From positions 62,001-126,000 of the forward strand of contig NZ_WOTG01000003.1 in the NCBI RefSeq assembly GCF_011516925.1: 64,000 nucleotides of DNA, given 5' to 3'. The notes under the pieces were generated by a model. That model made no database searches. It was not told the origin of the DNA and saw nothing but the letters and a program-made list of their open reading frames with translations. The stretch is from Acetobacter fabarum (GTDB lineage: Bacteria > Pseudomonadota > Alphaproteobacteria > Acetobacterales > Acetobacteraceae). This document shows, piece after piece, positions 1 through 8,034 of the stretch (positions within the stretch are counted from its first letter, which is position 1; each line of letters opens with the position of its first letter). The position numbers were made by a program, and so were the translations under genes.

Positions 1-173
1 CCAAACTCTCGGCCGAAGCTTTGGCTGGGAGCGACAACATGGAACTGCGTGTGCATGCCAGCACCCAGAACAGGCAGGCCCTGCTAACGGCTCGGCTGGA
101 TAATCTGGGCAAAGGTGCATCTGGCGCTGCATTACAGAACATCAGCCTGATGCTGGGTTTGAACGACGCCTGA
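1..173 (+). CDS. argC: N-acetyl-gamma-glutamyl-phosphate reductase, C-terminal end (partial)
   Basis: Only the last 56 codons lie in the window, read from base 3 to a TGA stop. The tail reads LDNLGKGASGAALQNISLML, which matches the conserved C-terminus of ArgC, the NADPH-dependent enzyme that reduces N-acetylglutamyl-phosphate to the semialdehyde in arginine synthesis. The catalytic domain is outside the window. The next gene begins 34 bases downstream on the same strand, so co-transcription is possible. The assignment rests on this short but distinctive C-terminal motif. Confidence 0.85.
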   Translation, partial: KLSAEALAGSDNMELRVHASTQNRQALLTARLDNLGKGASGAALQNISLMLGLNDA

Positions 174-207
174 AAACAGGCATGAATTTTGAAAGGTTTT
201 AACGATC

Positions 208-939
208 ATGAGCAATCGAGTTGCTATTGTAACCGGTGGTAGCCGGGGCATTGGAGCCGCCATTGCAGAAGCTCTGGCAAAAGATGGGTACGATATTGCC
301 ATTTCCTATTCCAGCAGTTCGGGTGCTGCTGAAAAGGTAGCGGAAAAAATCCGCGCCATGGGCCGCAAGGCGCTGACCATTAAAGCCAACAGCACGACAG
401 TTGAAGGCAACCGTGAGGTCATTGCCGAAACCATTATTGCCTTTGGCCGCATTGACGCACTTGTATGCAATGCGGGCACATACCCCTACGGCCCGATTGA
501 TGAAATGACGGTCGCACAGATTGAAAATATTCTGAACCTGAATGTGCGTGCCGTTATGGTGGAAACCATGGAAGCCGTAAAACACATGAAGGAAGGCGGG
601 CGGATTATTTACATCGGCTCCGCTTTTGGTGCACGCGCGCCTTTCCCCGGCATTTCGCTTTATGCTGCCACAAAGGCGGCCCTGCGCGGTTTTGCCAAAG
701 GCGTAGCACGCGACCTGGGGAGCCGTGGCATTACGGCCAACGTGATCGAACCCGGCCCGATCCACACCGACATGAACCCAGAAGATGGGGAAGGTGCTGC
801 CCTGATAAGCAGTTTTGTTGCAACCGGTGCTTACGGCAAGGTGGATGACATTGCCGCCATGGCTGCTTTTCTAGCAAGCCCCAAGGCATCCTACATTACA
901 GGTGCCGCCCTGCCGGTTGATGGCGGACTGGAAGCCTGA
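208..939 (+). CDS. SDR family NAD(P)-dependent oxidoreductase (FabG-like)
   Basis: A 243-residue classical short-chain dehydrogenase/reductase. The N-terminal Rossmann motif TGGSRGIG (residues ~9-16), the CNAG motif (~88-91) and the catalytic YAATK pair (~151-155), preceded by a serine, are all present. The C-terminus ends in LPVDGGLEA, typical of the FabG-like branch. The substrate cannot be told from sequence: it could reduce a 3-oxoacyl thioester, a sugar or a small ketone. It follows argC closely and is ended by a strong hairpin terminator. The ATG start gives a normal family length. Confidence 0.9.
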   Translation: MSNRVAIVTGGSRGIGAAIAEALAKDGYDIAISYSSSSGAAEKVAEKIRAMGRKALTIKANSTTVEGNREVIAETIIAFGRIDALVCNAGTYPYGPIDEMTVAQIENILNLNVRAVMVETMEAVKHMKEGGRIIYIGSAFGARAPFPGISLYAATKAALRGFAKGVARDLGSRGITANVIEPGPIHTDMNPEDGEGAALISSFVATGAYGKVDDIAAMAAFLASPKASYITGAALPVDGGLEA

Positions 940-986
940 TCAAACCCGTTATTCCTTAAACCTCCATAAGGAATAATGGATTTTAT

Positions 987-1025
987 AACCCACCTCTATG
1001 CCCTACGCATGGAGGTGGGTTTTTT
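987..1025 (+). terminator. Intrinsic terminator after the SDR gene
   Basis: The arms AACCCACCTC and GAGGTGGGTT form a 10-bp stem, with a further ATGC/GCAT pairing inside, followed by a run of T. It lies about 50 bases after the SDR stop codon. Confidence 0.85.
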
Positions 1026-1045
1026 ACGTACCCATAAAACAAAAC

Positions 1046-1072
1046 AGCCTGCATACCAGAGGTATGCAGGCT
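1046..1072 (-). terminator. Intrinsic terminator of the cyd operon (minus strand)
   Basis: A perfect 12-bp inverted repeat (AGCCTGCATACC) with a 3-base loop. On the minus strand it is followed by GTTTTGTTTT. It is convergent with the SDR terminator and is the first strong terminator downstream of cydX, about 140 bases after the cydX stop. Confidence 0.8.
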
Positions 1073-1211
1073 ATTCCTTTGTGAGACTTCCCTGATGCTC
1101 GAATTACAGGCTAGGGAAACATCCTTCTTATAACAGAAAATGCTATTATATAAAACGATAAATACAAAAAAGGCACAAAAAATATAATAGCCTCCAGATC
1201 TCCCATCATCG

Positions 1212-1409
1212 TCAGAACTCCCCTTCCGAGACAGACGCATCTGCCTGCGCATCAAACAGGACGCCACCGGCGGCTGCGACCAGAATAATCATGACCGTGC
1301 CAACCGCCCATGCAAAATACCAAGGCCCCTGGTCACCCACAAAAACGGCAAACAGAAGAGCCACTACCAGAGCCAGACCCAGCCCCGCAAAACGCAGCAA
1401 TGTGATCAT
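1212..1409 (-). CDS. cydX: Cytochrome bd oxidase small subunit CydX, long two-helix form
   Basis: A 65-residue membrane protein directly after cydB (14-base gap), with an AAGGAGAG ribosome site 6 bases before its ATG. The segment from residue ~31, WYFAWAVG, matches the signature of CydX, the small subunit that stabilises the haem centres of bd oxidase. Known CydX proteins are about 30-40 residues with one helix. This one carries an additional N-terminal hydrophobic helix (residues ~3-25) before the CydX segment. An in-frame GTG just before the WYFAW motif would give a normal-length protein but has no ribosome site. I therefore favour the 65-residue form, in which two helices are likely. Confidence 0.8.
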   Translation of the reverse strand: MITLLRFAGLGLALVVALLFAVFVGDQGPWYFAWAVGTVMIILVAAAGGVLFDAQADASVSEGEF

Positions 1410-1423
1410 GCGCCCTCTCCTTT

Positions 1424-2560
1424 TCAGTAACTATGCGTATCTTTGATGATATCCGCCGTGTGAACTTTCCCGCGCATAACGTAATAGCACCAGGATGTGT
1501 AACACAGGATCAGCGGCACAAAGATCAGGGCCACGGCCAGCATGCAGGTCAGGCCGTACTGGCTGGCTGAACTGTTCCAGATTGTCAGGCTCTGGTCCGG
1601 GCGTGTGGTGGACGGCATGAAGAACGGGAACATGGCGGCCGCAACCGTACCAATTGTACCCACCCAGGAGCCAAGGCCCATCCACCAGGCCACATGGGAG
1701 CGGTTAGCCAGCACAAGCATGACACCGGCCAGCATGCTCACCACACCGAGCACAGGCAGCAGCCACAAAACGGGGTGTGCTGCATAGTTGTGCAGCCAAG
1801 CCCCTACCTGCACACTTACCTGCTGCCCCTGCATGGGGTTTGCTGGCATGGCAGGGTTCCCTTGCTCAAGCACAAAACCCGGCATGCCGCGAATCCATAC
1901 GCCACCGGCAAGGAACAGAGCAACTGCGGCAAGCCCTGCACGGCTGGCATAGCGCCGCGCCCGGTCGTGAATGGGGTTCTCAGAGCGGATCATCAGCATG
2001 ACACCGCCTTGCATAACACTCAGGCAGACCGCCATAAGGCCGCACAGAATGGCAAAGGGGTTAAGCAGATAAGCCAGGAAAGACCCATCCTGAAAATACT
2101 GCCCGGTCCAGTTAAAGTGGTACCCCACACCTTGCAGAATATTGCCAAAAGCTGCGCCGTAAACAAACATGGGCAGGAAGCCCGAAACCAGAAAAACCCA
2201 GTCCCAGCTTGCACGCCACAGGCGGGCATCCACCTTGGAGCGGTATTCAAAAGCTACGGGCCGTAAGATCATGCTGAACAGCAGCAGGATCATAACCACA
2301 TAAAACACCGAAAAAGACGTGGCATATAGCGTGGGAAACGCCGCAAAAATGGCGCCACCGCCCAGAATGAACCAGACCTGATTACCATCCCAGTGCGGGC
2401 CAATGATGTTGAGCGCAGTGCGGCGCTCCCCATCCGTGCGCCCGACAAAGCGCAACAGGGTGCCTACCCCCATGTCCATGCCCACCATCAGGCCAAGCCC
2501 GATCAGCAGCACGCATAAAAGGCCAGCCCATATAAGCTTGAGAACAACATAAATATCCAT
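1424..2560 (-). CDS. cydB: Cytochrome bd ubiquinol oxidase subunit II
   Basis: 378 residues, the same size as Escherichia coli CydB, with about eight to nine hydrophobic helices. The N-terminal stretch with GMDMGVGTLL and the GPHWDGNQVWFI segment (residues ~53-64) are family hallmarks. It pairs with CydA in the inner membrane to form the quinol:oxygen oxidoreductase that conserves energy by transmembrane charge separation. It starts 15 bases after cydA ends and is followed at once by cydX, so the three are one translational block. Nothing is missing or truncated. Confidence 0.97.
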   Translation of the reverse strand: MDIYVVLKLIWAGLLCVLLIGLGLMVGMDMGVGTLLRFVGRTDGERRTALNIIGPHWDGNQVWFILGGGAIFAAFPTLYATSFSVFYVVMILLLFSMILRPVAFEYRSKVDARLWRASWDWVFLVSGFLPMFVYGAAFGNILQGVGYHFNWTGQYFQDGSFLAYLLNPFAILCGLMAVCLSVMQGGVMLMIRSENPIHDRARRYASRAGLAAVALFLAGGVWIRGMPGFVLEQGNPAMPANPMQGQQVSVQVGAWLHNYAAHPVLWLLPVLGVVSMLAGVMLVLANRSHVAWWMGLGSWVGTIGTVAAAMFPFFMPSTTRPDQSLTIWNSSASQYGLTCMLAVALIFVPLILCYTSWCYYVMRGKVHTADIIKDTHSY

Positions 2561-2575
2561 GATGCAGGACCTTCC

Positions 2576-4168
2576 TTAATGCGCCACAACGGACAGGTGT
2601 GCGGGGTCTGCATCTTCATGCGGACCATGCGCCTCTGGCCCCAGCCGGGCGAACTTGAACATCAGGTAAAGCTCAACCGCGATGAATATGCTGTAAAGCA
2701 CAGTAAACCCGGCCAGTGAGAACAGCATGTAAGACACGCTATGCGTGGAAGCGGACATAAAGGTTGGCAGGCGGTCAAACACGGTCCAGGGCTGGCGGCC
2801 GGCCTCAGCCGTAATCCAGCCAAACTCGGTTGCCAGAACCGGCAGGGGAATGGACCACATGCACAGTTTGAGAAACAGCGGGTTACGCTCCAGCTGGTTT
2901 TTCAGGCTCAGGTAAGACGCCATGGCAAACAGCACGAAAAAGAACACGCCCAAAAACACCATCAGGCGGAAAGACCAGAAGGTTACAAAAACATTGGGCA
3001 GAATATCAGGCTTTGTCTGCTCGATAACACTCTGGAGCTGCTCGGGTGCAATAGCGGTTACGTCCTGCCCCGGTGCATGGCGGGTAGCAAGCAGGCCATA
3101 CCCCATGTCGTTCTGGTGAGCACGGAACTCCTCCAGATCGGCCGCCTGATGGTTTTCCTCATACCGGCGCAGGGCACTTACGGCTGTAATGCCAGAGGCA
3201 ATGCGCGGAGCGGCGGCATCTTCAAGTTCGATCATGCCGGTAATGGGCGTGTTAAAGCTGTGCGTGATCAGGGGCGTGAGCACAAAAGGCACCCCGATTT
3301 CAAACGAGCTTTCCTGCTTTTCATCATTAGGCAGAGCCGCAATAATCCAGGGTTCATACGGCGGCTTGCTGGTGTGCCACAGCCCTTCTATGGCTGCGAT
3401 CTTGGTTGGCTGGTGTTCGTAATCCAGACGGCCCAGCACATCCCCCAGCGTAATGACGGCAACGGTGGAAAAAATACCAAACAGCGCTGCCATCCGGAAA
3501 GAGCGCGCAGCAAATTCCCGGTGCTGCTGGCGCAGCAGGTAGAACGCACTGATCCCCATGACAAACAGAGATGCCGCCACATAACCCGCAACCGAAGTAT
3601 GCACGAACTTGGCCTGCGCATCGGGGTTGAAGACAACGCCGACAAAGCTGTCAAATGTCATACGCAGGGTTTCGGGGTCAAAATGTGCGCCGTTGGGCAT
3701 GTTCATGCTGGCATTGGCCACCAGAATCCACAATGCAGACAGGTTGGAACCCAGTGCTACCAGATAGGTAATGGCCAGATGCGCAGGTTTACTCAGACGG
3801 TCCCAGCCAAAAAACATCAGCCCGACAAAGGTGGATTCCATAAAAAAGGCCATCAGCCCTTCAATGGCCAGAGGTGTGCCAAACATATCCCCGAAAAAGC
3901 GGGAATACATGGACCAGTTGGTGCCGAACTCAAACTCCATGGTCAGGCCGGTTGCCACACCCAGAGCAAAGTTGATGCCAAACAGCTTGCCCCAGAACAG
4001 GGTCATGTCCTTGTACACCTGCTTGCCGGTTACGACGTACACCGTCTCCATGGCCGCGAGCATAAAGGTCAGTCCCAATGTCAGGGGGACGAACATGAAG
4101 TGATAAAGGGCCGTTAACGCAAACTGAAAACGCGAAAGGTCAACGACCGTAGGATTAATTAAGTCCAT
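2576..4168 (-). CDS. cydA: Cytochrome bd ubiquinol oxidase subunit I, long Q-loop type
   Basis: A 530-residue catalytic subunit carrying the three haems. Visible haem-ligand positions are the histidine in ALYHFMF (residue 23), the histidine in KFVHTSVAGY (~187) and the methionine in SFRLMVF. The GRQPW motif is present. The quinol-binding loop is long: it contains KIAAIEGLW, matching the Lys and Glu of the E. coli Q site, and a further ~100 residues ending in DMGYGLL. This places it in the long-loop subfamily rather than the short-loop cyanide-insensitive CioA type. It is third in cydDCABX, with a 39-base gap after cydC. Confidence 0.97.
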   Translation of the reverse strand: MDLINPTVVDLSRFQFALTALYHFMFVPLTLGLTFMLAAMETVYVVTGKQVYKDMTLFWGKLFGINFALGVATGLTMEFEFGTNWSMYSRFFGDMFGTPLAIEGLMAFFMESTFVGLMFFGWDRLSKPAHLAITYLVALGSNLSALWILVANASMNMPNGAHFDPETLRMTFDSFVGVVFNPDAQAKFVHTSVAGYVAASLFVMGISAFYLLRQQHREFAARSFRMAALFGIFSTVAVITLGDVLGRLDYEHQPTKIAAIEGLWHTSKPPYEPWIIAALPNDEKQESSFEIGVPFVLTPLITHSFNTPITGMIELEDAAAPRIASGITAVSALRRYEENHQAADLEEFRAHQNDMGYGLLATRHAPGQDVTAIAPEQLQSVIEQTKPDILPNVFVTFWSFRLMVFLGVFFFVLFAMASYLSLKNQLERNPLFLKLCMWSIPLPVLATEFGWITAEAGRQPWTVFDRLPTFMSASTHSVSYMLFSLAGFTVLYSIFIAVELYLMFKFARLGPEAHGPHEDADPAHLSVVAH

Positions 4169-4207
4169 TTTTTTAACCTTATTACAGAATAGAAGCGTTT
4201 TTCACTT

Positions 4208-5929
4208 TCAGCTCTTCATGTCGCTCCCTCCTCCGGGGCGAAAACACGCGTCCTCCACCCTGATAACCCTGTGCATGAACGGAAGCACCGCCTGCCGGTG
4301 GGTCATGCATACAATGGTTGTCTGCTCACACCGCTGCACCAGCGCGGCCATGAGGCCCTGCTCCAGAGCGGCATCCAGCCCTTCGGTTGGTTCGTCCAGA
4401 ACAAGCCATGGAGTGCCGCGTAGCAGGGCCTGAGCCACCGCCACCCTGCGCGCTTGCCCACCGGAAAGGCGCAGGCCATCATTACCAACCCAGGTTTGCA
4501 AACCCTGTGGTAAAGACTGAATGAATTGTGTGAGCTGTGCCGTTTCCAGCACATCTGCAAGCTCCTGCTCCGTAGCGTGGGGGGCTGCCAGCAGAAGGTT
4601 GTCCCTTAATGTACCCGCAAACAGGTGAAAGTCCTGTGCGGCAACACTCACAAAAGCGGCCATATCTTCCGCACGCAGTGTACCAACATCCACACCGCCA
4701 AAGCTTATGCTGCCGCTATCGGGCGCATAAAAACCAAAAAGCAGGTTGATCAGGCTGCTTTTGCCAATACCGGATGGCCCGACCAGCCCTACATGCTCCC
4801 CCTGACGGATAATCAGGTTAGCATTCTGCAAAACAGGGCTTACAGTTTTCGGGTATGCAAAGCTCAGGTCACGCACCACCAGATCATACGGTGCGTGTGG
4901 AAGGTCTGCCCCCTGCACCACAGGCCGCGGCGTACTGGGGGGGCAGGCTGCATCCAGCCGGATGGTCGCAAGTTTTGCCTGTGCCGCAGCCTGCCGCGCC
5001 AGAGGCAAGGGGGCTGCCACATCAAAAGCTGCCAGAACCCCCAGCACCAGCATGGGCACTTCCGCAATACTCAACTGCCCTGCCCGGCAGGCGCTAACCG
5101 CCAGAACCAGAACCCCCAGAGCCGTGGCAAACGTGATAAGGGTTATCAGGCCGCGGGCAGCACTTTCCAGTACATCCAGCTTCCAGCATGCCCTATCCAT
5201 TTCGGCCTGCTGCGCCTGCCACTGCCCTGCCCGGCTACTGGCGGCATCCAAAAGCAGATATTCCCCCATATTCTGGAGTGTTTGCGCCAGCTCCGCCTGA
5301 ATGTGGCTCTGTCTTTCCGCCTCCCTCCGTACCAGTCGGTCCATGGCGGGGCCAACCAGCAGCGGCACCAGAACACCGCCCAGCAACAACCCTGCAGCCA
5401 GAAGCGCTGCCGCGGGGAGCATAAAGCAGGCGAACACACCCACAAACACCACACCACACAACAATGCGCGCAAAAAGGGGAGTGCGACATCTGTATAATA
5501 TGCCGCCACTTTGTCCGTATCCGAGACAAAGCGCCCCAGCAGGTCTCCTCCCTGCTGGCCCATCAGCCCGGCGGGGGCAAGCGGAGCAAGGCGTGCATAA
5601 ACCCATGCGCGCAAATGCCCGCCCAGACGGAGTGCACCATCATGCGCCACAACCCGCTCCAGATAGCGGGCTATAATGCGGACCATGGCAAAAAACCGCA
5701 CACCCGTTGCTGGCAGCACGATATTGAAGGCCCGCGCAACGGCTTGCCCACCCAGCCCCGCAACCGCAGCCCCCGCCAGCAGCCAGCCTGACAGAAAAAG
5801 CAGCCCAAAGCTGGCCAGTGCCGCAGCACAGGCAAACCCCACCCCAAGAGCAAGACGCCAGCGCAGCCCCACCGAAAGACGGAAAAAACCCTGTGCACCA
5901 CCGGCCAAAGAATCTTGTGGCATGCTCAT
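4208..5929 (-). CDS. cydC: Heterodimeric ABC exporter subunit CydC (cytochrome bd assembly)
   Basis: A 573-residue half-transporter with an N-terminal six-helix membrane domain and a C-terminal ATPase domain. Walker A is GPSGIGKSS (residues ~382-390), the signature is LSGGQARR and Walker B ends in LVLDEPTEGLD. CydDC exports glutathione and cysteine to the periplasm and is required for haem insertion into bd oxidase. The start ATG overlaps the cydD stop by four bases, implying coupled translation and fixing the start. Which subunit is C and which is D follows from the order and from closer resemblance to each family. Confidence 0.93.
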   Translation of the reverse strand: MSMPQDSLAGGAQGFFRLSVGLRWRLALGVGFACAAALASFGLLFLSGWLLAGAAVAGLGGQAVARAFNIVLPATGVRFFAMVRIIARYLERVVAHDGALRLGGHLRAWVYARLAPLAPAGLMGQQGGDLLGRFVSDTDKVAAYYTDVALPFLRALLCGVVFVGVFACFMLPAAALLAAGLLLGGVLVPLLVGPAMDRLVRREAERQSHIQAELAQTLQNMGEYLLLDAASSRAGQWQAQQAEMDRACWKLDVLESAARGLITLITFATALGVLVLAVSACRAGQLSIAEVPMLVLGVLAAFDVAAPLPLARQAAAQAKLATIRLDAACPPSTPRPVVQGADLPHAPYDLVVRDLSFAYPKTVSPVLQNANLIIRQGEHVGLVGPSGIGKSSLINLLFGFYAPDSGSISFGGVDVGTLRAEDMAAFVSVAAQDFHLFAGTLRDNLLLAAPHATEQELADVLETAQLTQFIQSLPQGLQTWVGNDGLRLSGGQARRVAVAQALLRGTPWLVLDEPTEGLDAALEQGLMAALVQRCEQTTIVCMTHRQAVLPFMHRVIRVEDACFRPGGGSDMKS

Positions 5930-7623
5930 GCAACAGTCTCCTTTTGTACGGGAACACTCTCTACCGTGCCGCCAGCCACGTGCAGCAGCGCATCGGCCCG
6001 GTCAGCCAGTGCCTGCCTGTGGGTTGCAACCACAACAATGCGCCCAGCCACACACCGGCGCAGGGCGTTGGCCACATGCAGTGCGCTCACTGCATCCAAC
6101 CCTGCTGTGGGTTCGTCCAGCACCAGAACATCCGGGTTTTGCAGCAAGGCCCGCGCCAGAGCCAGACGGCGGACCTGCCCGCCAGACAGGCGGCTACCCC
6201 GTTCGCCTATATGCGTTTCAAACCCTTCAGGCAGGGCTTCTATGAACCCCAGCGCATCTGCCAAGGTGGCGGCTTGCCGCAGCTGCTGCATATCCGCCCC
6301 CGGTACACCCAGACGCAGATTATCGGCCACAGTGCCAAAAACCATAAGCGGGTACTGCGGCACGCACGCCATACGTACGCCATGCAGCGGCATGGACTGC
6401 CCCGAGGTATCGTAGGCGCCCAAGCTCCCGGCAACAGGTTGTAAAAAACCCAGCAGAGTATTCAGCAAAGTGGTTTTACCCGCACCACTGGCACCAGTTA
6501 AAACCGTCAACTGGTTCCGGGCAAAGTGGCAGGTCACGTGCTGCAAAACAGGTGCGCCATCGGGGGTATGCACCTCAAGCCCGGAGCAGACCAAAGTGCC
6601 AACGCCCCCTGCGGGCAGGAGGGCTGGCAGTGTGTAACGCTCTGCCTGTGCAGGCAGGGCAAACAGTTTACCCATATGCTCCATGGCAGCCTGAGCATTC
6701 TGCCGCGCATGATAGCTGGCAGAAAATGTGCGCAGCGGCATAAAATACTCTGGAGCCAGCAACAAAACCAGAAATGCAGACCGGAAATCCGCCGTGCCAG
6801 CCAACAGGCGCGTGCCAAAAACAACGGCAACCAGTGCAATGGACAGACTGGAGAAAAACTCCAGTGCAGCCGATGTGAGGAATGCCACCTTCATGACAGA
6901 CAAGGTGGTGCGCCCATGCGCATCCGCCAGCCTGGCAATACGGTCCAGACTATCCTGCGTGCGGCCAAACAGGCGCAGGGTTTTTAACCCCCGCAACGCA
7001 TCCAGAAAACTTCCGCCAAGCAGGGATAGTTCCCGCCACCGCCGGTCCATAATGGTTTGCGCGCCATAGCCTACAAACACCATAAAAACCGGCACAAGCG
7101 GGCCAGTGCAGGCAAGCACCAGAAAGCTCCACCCATCCACCCCCGCTACCACCGCCAGAATAAGCAGCGGCAGAACCACCATCATGGCCGCAGACGGCAC
7201 ATACCGGGCAAAATAGGGCACCAGCGCACGGGCACCCTCCGTAAAGGTGGTTACGACCTCCCCTGCAGGTACACCTGCGCAAACCACTGGCCCGGCTGCA
7301 AACAGATGTGCCAGCAGCTTGCCCCGAACATGGCCCGCCACCCGCAGACCTGCCTGCGTTCCCAGAATGTCGGATACAAAACGTGCCCCAACCTGCCCCA
7401 CAAGACAGGCGAGGATAAGCCCAAACACAGAAAATTCCGTATCCAGCCCACGGTCATGGAACGCCAGATCGTCCACAAGATGGGCCAGAAGAATAAACTG
7501 GCACACCAGTAGAACAGCCGACACACCCCCAACCACAACAGAACCAAGCAACCAGCCGCGCACCTGACGGGCCAGTCCCTTGGTCATATCTGCGCCGTGT
7601 GCTCGGGCGGGTGTGGCATCCAT
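5926..7623 (-). CDS. cydD: Heterodimeric ABC exporter subunit CydD
   Basis: A 565-residue ABC half-transporter. The membrane domain occupies roughly residues 20-310; the ATPase domain has Walker A GASGAGKTT (~376), signature LSGGQVRR and Walker B VLVLDEPTAGLD. It partners CydC in periplasmic thiol export for bd-oxidase assembly. It is the first gene of the cyd operon and has the dyad-rich spacer upstream. Neither the ATG used here nor the one 12 codons later (MTKGLARQ) has a clear ribosome site, so the exact N-terminus is open. Confidence 0.92.
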   Translation of the reverse strand: MDATPARAHGADMTKGLARQVRGWLLGSVVVGGVSAVLLVCQFILLAHLVDDLAFHDRGLDTEFSVFGLILACLVGQVGARFVSDILGTQAGLRVAGHVRGKLLAHLFAAGPVVCAGVPAGEVVTTFTEGARALVPYFARYVPSAAMMVVLPLLILAVVAGVDGWSFLVLACTGPLVPVFMVFVGYGAQTIMDRRWRELSLLGGSFLDALRGLKTLRLFGRTQDSLDRIARLADAHGRTTLSVMKVAFLTSAALEFFSSLSIALVAVVFGTRLLAGTADFRSAFLVLLLAPEYFMPLRTFSASYHARQNAQAAMEHMGKLFALPAQAERYTLPALLPAGGVGTLVCSGLEVHTPDGAPVLQHVTCHFARNQLTVLTGASGAGKTTLLNTLLGFLQPVAGSLGAYDTSGQSMPLHGVRMACVPQYPLMVFGTVADNLRLGVPGADMQQLRQAATLADALGFIEALPEGFETHIGERGSRLSGGQVRRLALARALLQNPDVLVLDEPTAGLDAVSALHVANALRRCVAGRIVVVATHRQALADRADALLHVAGGTVESVPVQKETVA

Positions 7624-7660
7624 GGCTCAATACTTACATAATTTACTTAACAGTTTTGTT

Positions 7661-7680
7661 AGTTACATTTATCTGTAACT
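7661..7680 (-). promoter_or_regulatory. Dyad AGTTACA-N6-TGTAACT near the putative cydD promoter
   Basis: A perfect 7-bp inverted repeat with a 6-base spacer, 38-57 bases before the cydD start codon. It overlaps the interval between the possible -35 and -10 elements, where a repressor would act. The protein that binds is unknown. Confidence 0.45.
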
Positions 7681-7700
7681 TTCGTCAAGAGCGCCATGAA

Positions 7701-7718
7701 GTTGAGAATTTTCTCAAC
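7701..7718 (-). promoter_or_regulatory. Dyad GTTGAGAA-N2-TTCTCAAC upstream of cydD
   Basis: A perfect 8-bp inverted repeat with a 2-base centre, just upstream of the possible -35. It resembles an operator. It is not a standard FNR site, because the TTGAG/CTCAA half-sites are separated by 6 rather than 4 bases. Confidence 0.45.
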
Positions 7719-7738
7719 TCCTTAAAGGAAATACTCTT

Positions 7739-7754
7739 TTCTCAACGATGAGAA
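7739..7754 (-). promoter_or_regulatory. Dyad TTCTCA-N4-TGAGAA upstream of cydD
   Basis: An inverted repeat whose half-site is the reverse complement of the TGAGAA core in the neighbouring dyad at 7701-7718. The same factor could bind both. It lies about 120 bases before the cydD start. Confidence 0.4.
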
Positions 7755-7984
7755 ATATTTTTGAATATTTTCCATGATAGAATTTAAATATAATTAAAAT
7801 CTCCCATAAACAAAAATAAATATGGGGGTATATTTTAAATTAATATGGTTATGGTTTTATTATTACAAACAAACCATCATTTTATTGATTTTCCTATTAT
7901 TTTGCACCGAATTAACTATTCCAAACCCTTGCACATCCGTGCAAAAATCCGGAACAGTTACACAAAACAATAAATTATTACACA

Positions 7985-8019
7985 CTTAAAAAGGCAGCTC
8001 TAACCGCCAGAACTGCCTT
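7985..8019 (-). terminator. Intrinsic terminator after the AcuI/YhdH-type gene
   Basis: An 11-bp stem (AAGGCAGCTCT paired with AGAACTGCCTT, one non-Watson-Crick position) with a 7-base loop. On the minus strand it is followed by TTTTTAAG. It begins 16 bases after the stop codon of the minus-strand gene. Confidence 0.85.
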
Positions 8020-8034
8020 CCAAAAAGCCGCGAC

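Larger units (their letters stand above)
7624..7990. other. AT-rich regulatory spacer upstream of the cyd operon
   Basis: About 370 bases without a credible gene, visibly much richer in A and T than the flanking coding DNA. The part next to cydD holds three perfect dyads and a possible -35 TTGACG on the minus strand at 7683-7688, 17 bases before TAACTA. The distal part holds another dyad (TTGCAC, 4 bases, GTGCAA) at 7929-7944 and a CCCATA/TATGGG repeat at 7803-7826. No tRNA-like or clear small-RNA fold was recognised. Confidence 0.6.

Noticed and set aside
983-1267. 94-codon minus-strand frame over the cydX 3' end and terminators
   Set aside because: It would run through two terminator hairpins and overlap cydX; no ribosome site or family similarity.
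2741-4117. 458-codon open frame antisense to cydA
   Set aside because: Composition is a codon-bias shadow; cydA motifs are intact on the minus strand.
7701-7718. FNR site upstream of cydD
   Set aside because: The half-sites TTGAG/CTCAA are separated by 6 bases, not 4, and lack the TTGAT core, so FNR is not a good explanation.
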